Assembly: GCF_028368995.1 (NCBI RefSeq) | Contig: NZ_JAQNDL010000003.1 | Location: 2,728,001-2,792,000 of the forward strand | Direction: 5' to 3' | Length of the DNA: 64,000 bases | Origin: Nannocystis bainbridge | GTDB taxonomy: Bacteria; Myxococcota_A; Polyangia; Nannocystales; Nannocystaceae | Shown: positions 1-8,785 of the stretch, piece after piece | Layout: every line of letters starts with the position of its first letter | Position numbering within the stretch: the stretch's first letter is position 1 | Translations under genes and position numbers: made by a program | Notes under the pieces: model-generated | What the model was told of the DNA's origin: nothing | Databases searched by the model: none | What the model saw: only the letters and a program-made list of their open reading frames with translations

Positions 1-960
1 GAGCAGAACGAGGAGCCGGTCGCAGGCCTCCAGGCCGAGGACTTCCAGATCTACGAAGACGGCGATCTGGTCTCGACCTACGAGAGCAAGCAGGTCATTC
101 AGAACCCCGAGGTCGCGGCGGTCATGTACACCATGCTGCTGCTCGACGTGTCGGGCTCCGTGTCCGAGTCCGGCTCGGCGGACCAGTTGGTCGACGCCGC
201 GCAGCTGTTCACCGACCGCGTCGGCAAGACCCAGAAGGTCGGCGTCTACGCGTTCGACGGTGAGAAGGAGCTGCACTCGGTGACGCCCTTCACCGAGTCG
301 GAGGGCGCCGTCTCGGGCGGCCTCGACGGCCTGCGGACCTACAAGCCCAAGGACCCCTCGACCAACCTTCACGGTGCGGTCATGGAGGGGCTCAAGGAGC
401 TCAAGAAGTCGCTCGACAAGGAGAAGAAGCCGCTCAAGTTCGGCACCCTCGTCGTGTTCACCGACGGCACCGACCGCGCCGCCCGCTTCTCGCGCGAGGA
501 CATGAAGGGCGAGCTGCTGAAGGAGCAGTACAAGGACTACGAGATCTACGCGATCGGCGTCGGCGCGGAGATCAAGAAGGCCGGCCTCGGCGACATCGGC
601 CGCGACGGCACCGAGCTGGCGACCGAGCAGACCGGCGTCAAGACGGCCTTCGAGAAGGTCGCCGACCGCATCGAGCGCCACACCAAGCGCTTCTACCTGC
701 TGTCCTACTGCACCCCGGCGCGCAAGGGCACCCACACCGTCCGCATCGTCGCCAACAGCAAGAGCCCCAAGGGCTCCGGCCAGCTCGAGTGGGACTTCAA
801 CGCCGACGGCTTCGGCCCCCCGCCTGAGTGCGACCCCAACACCCCGCCCGTGTTCCCGCTCAAGACCGGCGAGATCGTCGACACCGGCAAGATCCAGGGC
901 GACAGCGGCAGCGGCGGCAAGGTCAAGGTCAAGGCCAGCGCCTCCGCCTCGGCCGGTTAA
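1..960 (+). CDS. VWA-domain (VWFA-related) protein, 5'-truncated
   Basis: The reading frame is open from base 1, so the N-terminus lies outside the window; 319 residues are visible. The first visible stretch (GLQAEDFQIYEDG, about residues 9-21) resembles the segment that precedes the von Willebrand factor A fold in VWFA-related proteins. The A domain follows with a MIDAS-type DVSGS at about residues 49-53, a second metal-site stretch PSTNLHGAV and a strand ending VVFTDGTD. The C-terminus is a Gly/Ser/Lys-rich tail. Such proteins usually bind ligands through a divalent metal and are often secreted or surface-anchored, but the signal sequence is not visible. A strong terminator lies 31 bases downstream. 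The internal ATG at 124 would drop the conserved leading segment and is not the start. The family call is firm; the partner is unknown. Confidence 0.85.
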   Translation, partial: EQNEEPVAGLQAEDFQIYEDGDLVSTYESKQVIQNPEVAAVMYTMLLLDVSGSVSESGSADQLVDAAQLFTDRVGKTQKVGVYAFDGEKELHSVTPFTESEGAVSGGLDGLRTYKPKDPSTNLHGAVMEGLKELKKSLDKEKKPLKFGTLVVFTDGTDRAARFSREDMKGELLKEQYKDYEIYAIGVGAEIKKAGLGDIGRDGTELATEQTGVKTAFEKVADRIERHTKRFYLLSYCTPARKGTHTVRIVANSKSPKGSGQLEWDFNADGFGPPPECDPNTPPVFPLKTGEIVDTGKIQGDSGSGGKVKVKASASASAG

Positions 961-991
961 CTGAGCCGCGCGCGCTCGCGTCAGCGCCGAG

Positions 992-1022
992 AAGGGCATG
1001 TCCTCGCGGACATGCCCTTTTT
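992..1022. terminator. Intrinsic terminator built from the dispersed hairpin repeat
   Basis: A perfect 12-bp stem (AAGGGCATGTCC at 992-1003 and its complement at 1008-1019) closes a TCGC loop and is followed by Ts to 1022. It sits 31 bases after the stop of the VWA gene. The next gene on the other strand ends at 1181, so it may work in both directions. The inner part (TGTCC-N4-GGACA) is the core of a repeat seen throughout this window. Bases 1021-1075 hold further half-copies (GACATGGTC, GCATGTCTC, GACATGTC). Confidence 0.85.
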
Positions 1023-1180
1023 GACATGGTCAAAAGAGCATGTCTCAGAGGGCATGACCATTCAGACATGTCACGACATTGCGCGCCATGCATCACCCCG
1101 ACGCGCCCGAGCCGCCTCGACGCGCGCGTGATTCCAGCGCCCGCTTTTTGATAAAGCGAGAGAGAGTCTTTGGGACAGGC

Positions 1181-2935
1181 TCAGCCGCCGAGCCGGCGCG
1201 CCAGTTGGTCTTCGTACAGCGACGGCGGGTCGAGCGGCTCGACCTGACCGGGGCCCTCGACCCAGTCCTCCGGCGCGGTCCCGGCGGCGTCGGGCGACTC
1301 CAGGCTGGTCTCGACCGCCAGCTGCGGGCCGACCCCGATCACGTAGCCGTGGCCGAACTGGCGCGAGCGCACCACCCCCTTGCCGCTCGCGTTCCACACC
1401 GCCGACTGCGTCGCGCTGTGGCCGGCCCCGCTCGACCACGCCAGGCGATTGACCGCGCCCCAGCCGTCGTCGACCACGCTCTGGTCGAGCAGGTTCGCCG
1501 TCGCCAGCGAGTGGTGGAACTCCGACAGCCCCACCGTCCCGAACTCGCTGCCCATCAGCGCCACCGCCTTGCCCTCCGAGCTGTGCACCCGCAGCCACAC
1601 GATCCCCGTCGCGCCGAAGCCCCAGTTCTGCACGAAGTTGTGCCGCCCCGCCCGCGCCACGCAGTCGCGCACCAGCACCTCCCCGCTCTGCATCACCTCG
1701 AACAGATAGCCGTTGCCGCCGTCGCCGCGGTGCTGCGCCAGCTCGAGCGTGCTCTCGGCCACCGTCACCCGCGCGCTGCGCTGAATCGTCAGACCGCCGG
1801 ATTGCAGGTGGCGCCCGGACCCCTTGCCCTCCGCCGGCGCTCCTGGCGACACGAACGACCTCACCCCCGAGACCCACGCGTCGCGCACCCCGATCATCGC
1901 CACCGCGTACACCTGGTCCTGCGACCACGCGTCCTCCCAGCCGACCGCGTTGGCGACCCCGACGTCCATCAACGCCACCTCGCGCAGCAGCCCCGTCACC
2001 GGCCGCACGCTGGCCTGGTCGCGCACGAGCGCCGGGTAGCGCAGCGGCACGTCGAGCTCGAGCGTGCCGCTGACGCCGTCGACCGCCGTCACGGTGCGCC
2101 AGAAGAACGGCTGCCAGGTGTCGTTGAACTGCTGCCAGGTGCCCGTCATCGCGTGCTCGCCGACGAACGCCGGGGAGATCTGCCAACCGATGGCGATCTC
2201 GTCGCCGACCTTCAGGCTGCTCGGATCGGCCACCGTGATCGTGCGCGACCGCTCCTCTCCGCTCTCGGTCAGCGCCACGTCGACCCCCAGCTGCGGCGCG
2301 CCGGCGAACGTCAGATGTGCCTCATAGGACATGTCCGAAAAGGCAGTGAACCATAGTCGGCTCTGCTCGGCCCCGTCGCCCTGGATCACCGTGTTCGAGC
2401 TGCTGACCGTCAGCCGCCCGTCGACCCGGTAGAGCCCCGCCGGCAGGCGCACGACCGCCCCGCCGGCCGCGGCCGCGGCGTCGAGCGCGGCCTGCAGCGC
2501 CGCCGTCGCGTCGCTCGCCCCGGTCTGATCGGCCCCGTGGTCGCGCACCGCGTCGATCGTCTCGGCCGGCAACACGCTGCCCGGCGTCACCTCGGCCAGG
2601 CGATAGCCGGCGTACGAAAAATCGTGGAGATAGCGCCCCTCCGGCCCCGTGAACGCCGGCGTCCAGTCCTCCGGATAGAGCTCGCTGCGCCACCCCGCCG
2701 GCTCGCCGGTCGTGCTCGTCCCGTCGCCCGTGCTGCTGCTCGTCCCGGTCGGCCCCGTCGTGCTCGTCGGCTCGCCCGTGGTGCCTGACGGATCGCTCGT
2801 GGTCCCCGTCGTCGTGCCCGTCACCTCCGCGCCCGTGCTCGGGCCCTCGCCCGTCGAGGTCGACGCGCTCGTGCTGCCGTCGCCCCCGCCACAGGCCATC
2901 ACCCACACCACCGACGTCACCGCGAGCCGACGCAT
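1181..2935 (-). CDS. Lipoprotein with right-handed beta-helix (pectate-lyase-like) domain
   Basis: The protein has about 584 residues. It opens with a signal peptide and a lipobox ending MAC-GGG, so it is probably an envelope or surface lipoprotein. A Ser/Thr/Gly-rich linker covers about residues 18-80. The rest reads as a parallel beta-helix of the pectate-lyase/GH28 superfamily, including a GADQTGASDATAALQAALDAA stretch typical of the first coil and repeated short Asn/Gly-rich strands. The substrate cannot be told and no catalytic residues are assigned. Two in-frame ATGs exist (2947 and 2935); 2935 is preferred because GGAG lies five to six bases before it. The dispersed palindrome GGACATGTCC is inside the gene at 2327-2336, where it encodes part of SDMS. 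Confidence 0.75.
   Translation of the reverse strand: MRRLAVTSVVWVMACGGGDGSTSASTSTGEGPSTGAEVTGTTTGTTSDPSGTTGEPTSTTGPTGTSSSTGDGTSTTGEPAGWRSELYPEDWTPAFTGPEGRYLHDFSYAGYRLAEVTPGSVLPAETIDAVRDHGADQTGASDATAALQAALDAAAAAGGAVVRLPAGLYRVDGRLTVSSSNTVIQGDGAEQSRLWFTAFSDMSYEAHLTFAGAPQLGVDVALTESGEERSRTITVADPSSLKVGDEIAIGWQISPAFVGEHAMTGTWQQFNDTWQPFFWRTVTAVDGVSGTLELDVPLRYPALVRDQASVRPVTGLLREVALMDVGVANAVGWEDAWSQDQVYAVAMIGVRDAWVSGVRSFVSPGAPAEGKGSGRHLQSGGLTIQRSARVTVAESTLELAQHRGDGGNGYLFEVMQSGEVLVRDCVARAGRHNFVQNWGFGATGIVWLRVHSSEGKAVALMGSEFGTVGLSEFHHSLATANLLDQSVVDDGWGAVNRLAWSSGAGHSATQSAVWNASGKGVVRSRQFGHGYVIGVGPQLAVETSLESPDAAGTAPEDWVEGPGQVEPLDPPSLYEDQLARRLGG
2327..2336. repeat. GGACATGTCC palindrome (dispersed repeat half-form)
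   Basis: A perfect 10-bp palindrome inside the beta-helix lipoprotein gene. Identical copies occur at 9782-9791 and 41150-41159. It is the inverse arrangement (GGAC outside, GTCC inside) of the GTCC-N4-GGAC hairpin. Confidence 0.6.
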
Positions 2936-3029
2936 GATCTCCAGCATGCCCGAGCACCGACCTCAGCCGTAAGGGGCCGCCGATCGCCGCTGCCTCACGA
3001 CCTCCGCCACAGCGCCTGACTGTTCGGAC

Positions 3030-3045
3030 ATGCCCTTACGGACAT
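3030..3045. repeat. Imperfect copy of the dispersed hairpin repeat
   Basis: ATGCCC (3030-3035), TTAC, GGACAT (3040-3045); one stem mismatch. It lies in the 183-bp intergenic region between the divergent beta-helix lipoprotein and the AgmX/PglI-type gene, where it could affect either leader. Confidence 0.5.
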
Positions 3046-3118
3046 CTTCGAAAGTGCGCGCGGCCGCGGTCCGCCGACCCCGGCGAACAGCGGCCGGTTT
3101 CACTCGCAAAGACGTGTC

Positions 3119-4828
3119 GTGAATCTCACCCGAGCGGGAACTTTACCGCCCTCCGAGCGTGCCACCCTTTGCGTGAGCGCCCCCAGCGTGACCCCTGTCG
3201 CACCCGTCGTCGCCGAGGTCGTCGCCCGTCATCGCGGCCGCATCGTCGACGTCCAGCACGTCCGCTGGCGCGAGCCGCCCGCTGTCACTCCGGCGGCCTT
3301 GCTCGTCGGCGGCGCGGCGCTCTCGCTGCTCGGCCTCGCCCTCGCCCTGCGCGGCCTGGCCCAGGTCGGAGCCGCCGCCGCCTGCGAGCTGCCCCCCTGT
3401 CCCACCGTCGGCGCCGGCACTGGCCTCGGCGCCTGCCTCGTCGCCGCCGGCCTGCTCCCGCTGGTCCTCGGACTGGTCCGCTGGCGCGACCGCGCGCGCG
3501 CTCGCTACACCCTCGGCGAGGCCCCCGGGGCCGACTTCATCGTCGCCGTGCCCGGGGCCCCCGCCGAGGGCGTCCCGCTGATCATCGCCCTCGAGCAGGG
3601 CTTCGTGCTCGGCCTCCCGCCCGGCGCGCGCGGCCACGTCAGCGGCGACAGCCCGATCGACCTCGCCGAGGCCGTCGCCCAGGGCCGCCGCTCGCTCGCC
3701 CTCCCGGCCGGCGCCGCGGCCCGCATCGAGCTCGGCGACCTGACCTTCGAGATCTCCCAGGTCGCGCCCGCCGACGCCCCACACGACCCGATCGAGCTCG
3801 ACCGCCTCGCCTGGCTCAGCCACGCGGCCGCCCTCTTGCTGGTCGGCGGCTGGGCGCTGTGGCTCGGCACCTCCGAGCCGGTCGCCGTCGTGCTCGACCA
3901 CGAGGCGCAGATCGAGCTGGCCGCCCGCTACATCACCCCCGCGCCGCCGCAGCCCGAGTCGGCCCCGCCCCCGCCGCCGGTCACCACCCCACGCGTGGCG
4001 CTGCCGCGTCAGGTCGAGAAGCCCGCGCGCGCCCCCGAGCCTGCGCCCGAGCCCGAGGCCCCGCCGCTCGGCTTCGTCGTCGACGAGAGCGCCGGCCTGG
4101 TCGCCCCGTCCTCACCGGCAGCCTTCGCCCGTCGCCCGACCAAAGTCGGCTCTCGCTTCGACCGCCGCTTCGACTACGACCGCGTCGCCGGCCACCTCGG
4201 CGATCCCGGCTTCGTCGGCGCCGTCGAGGACTTCACCGTCAACATGAAGCACGGCCAGCGCGCCTACAAGGGCGGTCCCGAGGACGACGCCTGGTGGGCC
4301 CAGGCCACCGGCGGTCCCCCGCGCACCAGCAAGCATTTCGGCGGCCTCGAGCTCGCCGAGACCGAGCGCGGCGGCGGCCTCCACCCCGCCAAGCCCGCGG
4401 CCAAGCAGGCACCTGTCTCTCAGGTCACGTTGACCGCCTCGCGCGGCCTGCCGCCGCCGACCAAACAGGAGCTGGCCGAGGACCGCATCATCGCCCAGCT
4501 CCACATCGACGGCCCGGTGATCACCGGCGACGCCGGCCTCGACAAGATCGCCCTCAAGCAATACGCGCGCAAGCGGGCCGGCCCGTGGCGCGCCTGCTAC
4601 GAAAAGGCGCTGCTCAAGGACCCCGAGCTCGCCGGCATCATGCAGTTCCAGGTCCACTTCGACGAGGCCGGCGAGGCCACCCTCGCCCGCGTCAACTGGT
4701 CGACTCTCTCGATCGGCAAGATCGAGGACTGCCTCGCCAAGGCCTCGCTCGGCTGGCGGCTCGCGCCGATCATGCCCAAGCCGACCAAGGCCGTGTTCGA
4801 GCTGCAGTTCGAGTCGCACACCCGCTGA
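3119..4828 (+). CDS. AgmX/PglI C-terminal-domain membrane protein
   Basis: This 569-residue protein has two hydrophobic helices near residues 56-80 and 96-120 and a third near 233-260. A Pro/Ala/Glu-rich linker follows (about 270-310), and the C-terminal domain lies at about 460-565. That domain carries the WRACYEKAL and VHFDEAGEATLARV pattern of the AgmX/PglI family, which resembles the periplasmic domain of TonB and is common in myxobacterial gliding and secretion proteins. It probably spans the cell envelope. The GTG at 3119 is the longest start; no clear Shine-Dalgarno precedes it, and GTG codons shortly downstream are alternatives. A small inverted repeat ACCTG-TCTCT-CAGGT (4411-4425) encodes part of the linker before the C-terminal domain. 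The stop codon is inside a hairpin shared with the convergent neighbour. Confidence 0.7.
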   Translation: MNLTRAGTLPPSERATLCVSAPSVTPVAPVVAEVVARHRGRIVDVQHVRWREPPAVTPAALLVGGAALSLLGLALALRGLAQVGAAAACELPPCPTVGAGTGLGACLVAAGLLPLVLGLVRWRDRARARYTLGEAPGADFIVAVPGAPAEGVPLIIALEQGFVLGLPPGARGHVSGDSPIDLAEAVAQGRRSLALPAGAAARIELGDLTFEISQVAPADAPHDPIELDRLAWLSHAAALLLVGGWALWLGTSEPVAVVLDHEAQIELAARYITPAPPQPESAPPPPPVTTPRVALPRQVEKPARAPEPAPEPEAPPLGFVVDESAGLVAPSSPAAFARRPTKVGSRFDRRFDYDRVAGHLGDPGFVGAVEDFTVNMKHGQRAYKGGPEDDAWWAQATGGPPRTSKHFGGLELAETERGGGLHPAKPAAKQAPVSQVTLTASRGLPPPTKQELAEDRIIAQLHIDGPVITGDAGLDKIALKQYARKRAGPWRACYEKALLKDPELAGIMQFQVHFDEAGEATLARVNWSTLSIGKIEDCLAKASLGWRLAPIMPKPTKAVFELQFESHTR

Positions 4829-4839
4829 GTTTCAGCGGG
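4821..4839. terminator. Shared hairpin containing both stop codons of convergent genes
   Basis: A perfect 8-bp stem, CCCGCTGA (4821-4828) and TCAGCGGG (4832-4839), closes a GTT loop. The TGA stop of the upstream plus-strand gene and the TCA (TGA on the minus strand) of the SDR gene are the innermost pairs. The genes are only three bases apart. No T-tract follows, so its termination strength is uncertain. Confidence 0.6.
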
Positions 4840-5881
4840 CGATCATCCCCTCGTCGACGAAGAACCGGTGCCACGCGCGCACCGCCGCCGGCAGGTCGCC
4901 CGGCACGAACCCGAGCTCCTGCTGCGCCTTGGTGGTGTCGGCGCGGCGCTGCATCGTCAGCACGAACACCGCGCCGGGCGTCAGGTGCTGCGGCACGTTG
5001 GGGAACAGCCTGGCCATCGGCTTGGAGATCGTGCGCGCCACCGCCGACATCAGCCGCGGCGACAGGGCGATCGGCCGCCGGTCGGTCCCGATCTGCTCGG
5101 CGAACAGCGCCACCATCTCGTCCATCGTCACGTAGCGGGTGCTGAAGATGTAGCGCTGACCGGTGCGCCCGCGCTCCATCGCCAGCACGTGCCCGCGCGC
5201 CAGGTCCTCGGTCGTCACCGCCTCGTAGCCGCCGGGGATGATCGCCCGCAGCTTGCCGCGCGAGAAGTCGATCATCGCCTTGCCCGTGCGCGACGGCAGA
5301 TAGTCGTACGGCCCGACCACCCCGGTCGACACCGCGATCACCACGTCGAGCCCGTCGGCGCACGCCTGCAGCACCTCGTGCTCGGCCAGCACCTTGGTCC
5401 GCGAGTACGGCATCCACTCGACGAACGGATAGAACGGCATGTCCTCGTGGCACGCCTTGCGCGGGTCGTCCGGGTCGAAGCCGATCGTCGAGAACGAGCT
5501 CGTGTGGACCACCCGGGCCACCCCGGCCCGCTGGGCCGCGCGCAGCACGTTGCGGGTGCCGAGCACGTTGATCTGCCACAGCTCCCGCATCTGCGGCTCG
5601 GTCGGGCTCAGCACCGAGACCTTGGCCGCGGTGTGGTACACGCGCACGCAGCCCTTGGCCGCGCGGGCCACCGAATCGGCGTCGAGCAGGTCGCCTTCCA
5701 CACGCTCGACCGGCAGGCCCTCGACCCCGCGGTTGTTGTGCCGAGGATGCACCAGCACTCGCACATCCTCTCCTGCGGCCAGCAGATGTCGCACAAGGCT
5801 CGCACCGACGTGTCCGCTCGCGCCGGTCACCAGCGTCTTGCCGTTGGGAGGCGACGGAACACTGCTCTGAGGGGTCGTCAT
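4832..5881 (-). CDS. NAD(P)-dependent epimerase/dehydratase (extended SDR)
   Basis: The protein has 349 residues from the ATG at 5881; an ATG at 5899 would add six residues. A Rossmann motif TGASGHVGASL starts near residue 16, followed by the acidic stretch VEGDLLD. The catalytic Tyr/Lys pair is YSRTK, with an upstream HTSSFSTIG serine strand. This is the extended short-chain dehydrogenase family, closest in style to dihydroflavonol-4-reductase / HpnA-like enzymes. The substrate is likely a sugar nucleotide, terpenoid or steroid but cannot be fixed from sequence. The gene is divergent from the sensor kinase that starts at about 5988 and convergent with the AgmX/PglI-type gene. Confidence 0.85.
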   Translation of the reverse strand: MTTPQSSVPSPPNGKTLVTGASGHVGASLVRHLLAAGEDVRVLVHPRHNNRGVEGLPVERVEGDLLDADSVARAAKGCVRVYHTAAKVSVLSPTEPQMRELWQINVLGTRNVLRAAQRAGVARVVHTSSFSTIGFDPDDPRKACHEDMPFYPFVEWMPYSRTKVLAEHEVLQACADGLDVVIAVSTGVVGPYDYLPSRTGKAMIDFSRGKLRAIIPGGYEAVTTEDLARGHVLAMERGRTGQRYIFSTRYVTMDEMVALFAEQIGTDRRPIALSPRLMSAVARTISKPMARLFPNVPQHLTPGAVFVLTMQRRADTTKAQQELGFVPGDLPAAVRAWHRFFVDEGMIAR

Positions 5882-5987
5882 GGCGCGCAACGAGACCACG
5901 GCGAACGCGCCCTGTAAAGCGCACCCCGCTCGCGACGTGGCCCACGTCGCACCGCGATGGCCGCTGCGTTATGCTCGCGGGCCCCGG

Positions 5988-7424
5988 ATGGCACAGCGCC
6001 CGCTGACATGGTCGCGTCGGCTGATCGCCGTGCTCGAGCGCGGCCTGCCGCCCGCGCTGCTGGAGGACCACGAGATGCGCCGCCGCGCCCTCCTCATCGA
6101 GGGCACCGCCTGGCTGGTCATCCTCGCCTGCGCGCTCACCGTGCCGGTCATCCTCGCCACCACCACCGGCATCGGTCGCATCACCTCGCTGGCCGCCGAC
6201 CTCGGCACCATGCTGCTCACCTTCGTGGGCCCGGGGCTGCTGCGCCTGCGCGGCACCCCGGCCGCCGCCGGCCACTGGATCACCGGCTGCGTGTTCGCAG
6301 GTACCCTCTACGCCGTCTCGACCACCGGCGCCTTCGCCTCGCCCTACTGGATCTTGCTGGCGATCGTGCCCTTCCTGGCCGCGCAGATGGCGGGCCGCAG
6401 CGCCGGCCACCTGTGGGGCGCGATCTGCCTGGTCGGCGTCGTCGCGCTGTTCGCCGTCGACCGCTTCACTGGCGTCCTGCCCCAGTTCCACGACCCTGAC
6501 CTCACCGGCTCGACCACCGCGATCTACGGCGCCATGACGATCCTCGCCGTGCACGGCCTCAGCCACCTGGCCGACCTCGCCAAGGACGAGGCCATCGCGC
6601 GCGCCGAGGCGGCGGCGGTCCAGCTCGAGCACGCCGACCTCGAGGTCGAGCGCGCGCGGATCCTCGCCCAGCAGGCGGTCGCGGCCAGCACCGCCAAGTC
6701 GGCCTTCATGGCCACCATGAGCCACGAGCTGCGCACCCCGCTCAACGCCGTCATCGGCTACGCCGAGATGTTGGTCGAGGACGCCGACGCCCAGGGCCTG
6801 CCCGACATGCGCGACGACCTCGTCAAGATCGTCGGCGCCAGCCAGCACCTGCTCGGCCTCATCGACGACGTGCTCGACCTCTCGCGCGTCGAGGCGACCA
6901 AGCTCGACCTCCAGCGCGAGCAGTTCGCCGCCGAGGACGTCGCCCGCGAGGTCGCCGAGGCGCTGCAGCCGCTCGCGCGCACCCGCGGGACCGCGCTCGA
7001 GGTCCGCCCGCCCGCGGTCCCGCTCATCACCCAGCTCGACCGCGGCCGCGTGCGCCAGGTCCTCGTCAACCTGGTCGGCAACGCCCTCAAGTTCACCGCT
7101 CGCGGCCGCGTCACCGTGTACGTGCGCGGCGAGGCCGACGGCGACGCGCAGTTCGTCGTGTTCGCGGTCGAGGACACCGGGATCGGCATCCGCGAGGGCG
7201 ACCACAAGCGCATCTTCGAGCCCTTCACCCAGGTCGACTCGTCGCCGCGCCGCCGCTACGAGGGCACCGGCCTCGGCCTCTCGCTGTGCAAGCACCTCGT
7301 CGAGATGATGGGCGGCACGATCGGCGTGCGCTCGCAGGTCGGTCAGGGCAGCGTCTTCACCGTGCGCTTGCCTGTCGCGGCTCCAGGGCGATCCGCACCG
7401 GCCGCGCCGGACGCAGCGTGCTGA
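5988..7424 (+). CDS. Membrane sensor histidine kinase (orphan)
   Basis: About 478 residues from the ATG at 5988 (MAQRPLTW); an in-frame ATG at 5880 would overlap the divergent SDR start and adds an unlikely N-terminus. The first 200 residues hold about five or six hydrophobic helices. A short coiled coil leads into the HisKA domain with the phospho-acceptor in FMATMSHELRTPL. The HATPase domain shows the N box (LVNLVGNALKF), G1 (VEDTGIGI), F box (IFEPFTQVD) and G2 (GTGLGLSL). No receiver domain or response-regulator gene is adjacent, so the cognate partner is unknown. The stimulus probably acts at the membrane. Its last 68 bases overlap the 3' end of the convergent P450 gene. Confidence 0.88.
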   Translation: MAQRPLTWSRRLIAVLERGLPPALLEDHEMRRRALLIEGTAWLVILACALTVPVILATTTGIGRITSLAADLGTMLLTFVGPGLLRLRGTPAAAGHWITGCVFAGTLYAVSTTGAFASPYWILLAIVPFLAAQMAGRSAGHLWGAICLVGVVALFAVDRFTGVLPQFHDPDLTGSTTAIYGAMTILAVHGLSHLADLAKDEAIARAEAAAVQLEHADLEVERARILAQQAVAASTAKSAFMATMSHELRTPLNAVIGYAEMLVEDADAQGLPDMRDDLVKIVGASQHLLGLIDDVLDLSRVEATKLDLQREQFAAEDVAREVAEALQPLARTRGTALEVRPPAVPLITQLDRGRVRQVLVNLVGNALKFTARGRVTVYVRGEADGDAQFVVFAVEDTGIGIREGDHKRIFEPFTQVDSSPRRRYEGTGLGLSLCKHLVEMMGGTIGVRSQVGQGSVFTVRLPVAAPGRSAPAAPDAAC

Positions 7425-8736
7425 CCCCGACGCTCGGCACCTCCGCCTCCGTCAGCCGCCAGCTGTAGCGCCGGGCCACCGCCGCCAGCGCGATCACCAG
7501 CTCGAGCAGCGCGAAGTGGATGCCGATGCAAATGCGATGACCTGCCCCAAAGGGCATGTACGCCGATTTCTGGCGGGCCTGCGCCGCGCCGGGGGCGAAC
7601 CGATCGGGGTCGAAGCGGTTGGGGTCGGCCCACACGTCGGGCTGGCGGTGCAGCTCGTGGACCATCACCGTGATGATCGTGCCCTTGGCGATCGGGTAGC
7701 CGCCGAGCACGTCGTCGCGCGCGGCGGTGCGGGGGATCGCCCACACCGCCGGGTACAGCCGCAGCGTCTCGTCGATCACCTGCCGCGTGTACGGCAGCTT
7801 CGGGATGTCCTCGAGGCCAGGGATGTCGTGGTCCAGCGCGTCGACCTCGGCCTGCACGCGCGCCAACACCTCCGGGTGGCGGGCCAGCAGCGCCAGCGCC
7901 CACGTCAGCGACACCGCCGTCGTCTCGTGGCCGGCGATGAACACCGTCATCACCTCGTCGCGCAGCTGCTCGTCGCTCATGCGGCGGCCCGACTCCTCGT
8001 CGCTGGTGGCGATCAGCACGTCGAGCAGGTCGCGCTGCTCCGAGCCTGACGCGCCCGCGCGGCGCTTGCCGATGAGGTCGTAGATGAACGCGTCGACCTC
8101 TTGCTTGGCCGCCACGAACCGGCGGTTCTGCGGCGTCGGGATCCACAGCGGCGGCGTGAACAGCTCGAACAGGCGCCGGCTGGCCAGGTCGAGCGCCGTC
8201 CCGATCGAGCGCCCGATCGGACCGGCCTCGCCGATCTCCGGCACCCCGAACATGGTCCGGCCGATCACGTCCATCGCCATCCGCATCGACTCGAACAGCG
8301 CCTCGATCTCGGTCTGGCCCGACCAGCGCTGCAGCATCTGCTCGACCGCCGCGCGCATGTCGTCGGCGTAGCGCTGCACCGCCTTCGGCGTGAAGTGCGG
8401 CTGCATCAATCGCCGCTGGCTGGTCCACGTCTCGCCCTCGGACGAGAACAGCCCCTGCCCGACCAGCAGCCGCAGCCCGTCGATCTCGCCGAGCTTTTGA
8501 TACGCCCCGCGGCTCTCGACCAGGATGTGCTGCGCGTGCTCCGGGCGGACCGTCGGCACCACCACGATCTTGCCGAAGTGGACCGCCAGCGGCGCGCCGT
8601 AGCGGCGCACCAGGTCGGTCATGCCGACGAAGTTGGTCTTCCTGGCGATGTCGACCATGCTCCCGAGCCACGGCAGACCGGGCGCCCGCGGCATCGACCT
8701 GAACGGCGTTTTACGGACATCGACGGGCGCGTTCAT
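7357..8736 (-). CDS. Cytochrome P450
   Basis: A 459-residue monooxygenase of normal length, starting MNAPVDVRK at 8736. Diagnostic motifs are the I-helix AGHETT (oxygen activation), the K-helix ETLR (ExxR), a PERF-like FDPDRF, and the heme-thiolate loop FGAGHRICIG with the proximal cysteine. It has no signal anchor and should be soluble. The overall pattern fits bacterial members of the CYP102/CYP4-like clade that hydroxylate fatty acids or other lipids, but the substrate is not readable. No ferredoxin or reductase gene is adjacent. The gene is divergent from hom with only 49 bases between starts and overlaps the sensor-kinase gene tail to tail. Confidence 0.92.
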   Translation of the reverse strand: MNAPVDVRKTPFRSMPRAPGLPWLGSMVDIARKTNFVGMTDLVRRYGAPLAVHFGKIVVVPTVRPEHAQHILVESRGAYQKLGEIDGLRLLVGQGLFSSEGETWTSQRRLMQPHFTPKAVQRYADDMRAAVEQMLQRWSGQTEIEALFESMRMAMDVIGRTMFGVPEIGEAGPIGRSIGTALDLASRRLFELFTPPLWIPTPQNRRFVAAKQEVDAFIYDLIGKRRAGASGSEQRDLLDVLIATSDEESGRRMSDEQLRDEVMTVFIAGHETTAVSLTWALALLARHPEVLARVQAEVDALDHDIPGLEDIPKLPYTRQVIDETLRLYPAVWAIPRTAARDDVLGGYPIAKGTIITVMVHELHRQPDVWADPNRFDPDRFAPGAAQARQKSAYMPFGAGHRICIGIHFALLELVIALAAVARRYSWRLTEAEVPSVGVSTLRPARPVRIALEPRQASAR

Positions 8737-8785
8737 CGCAACGGTCAGCGTCGCACAATCGCTGCCCGTCTGGTACTGTCGCGGC

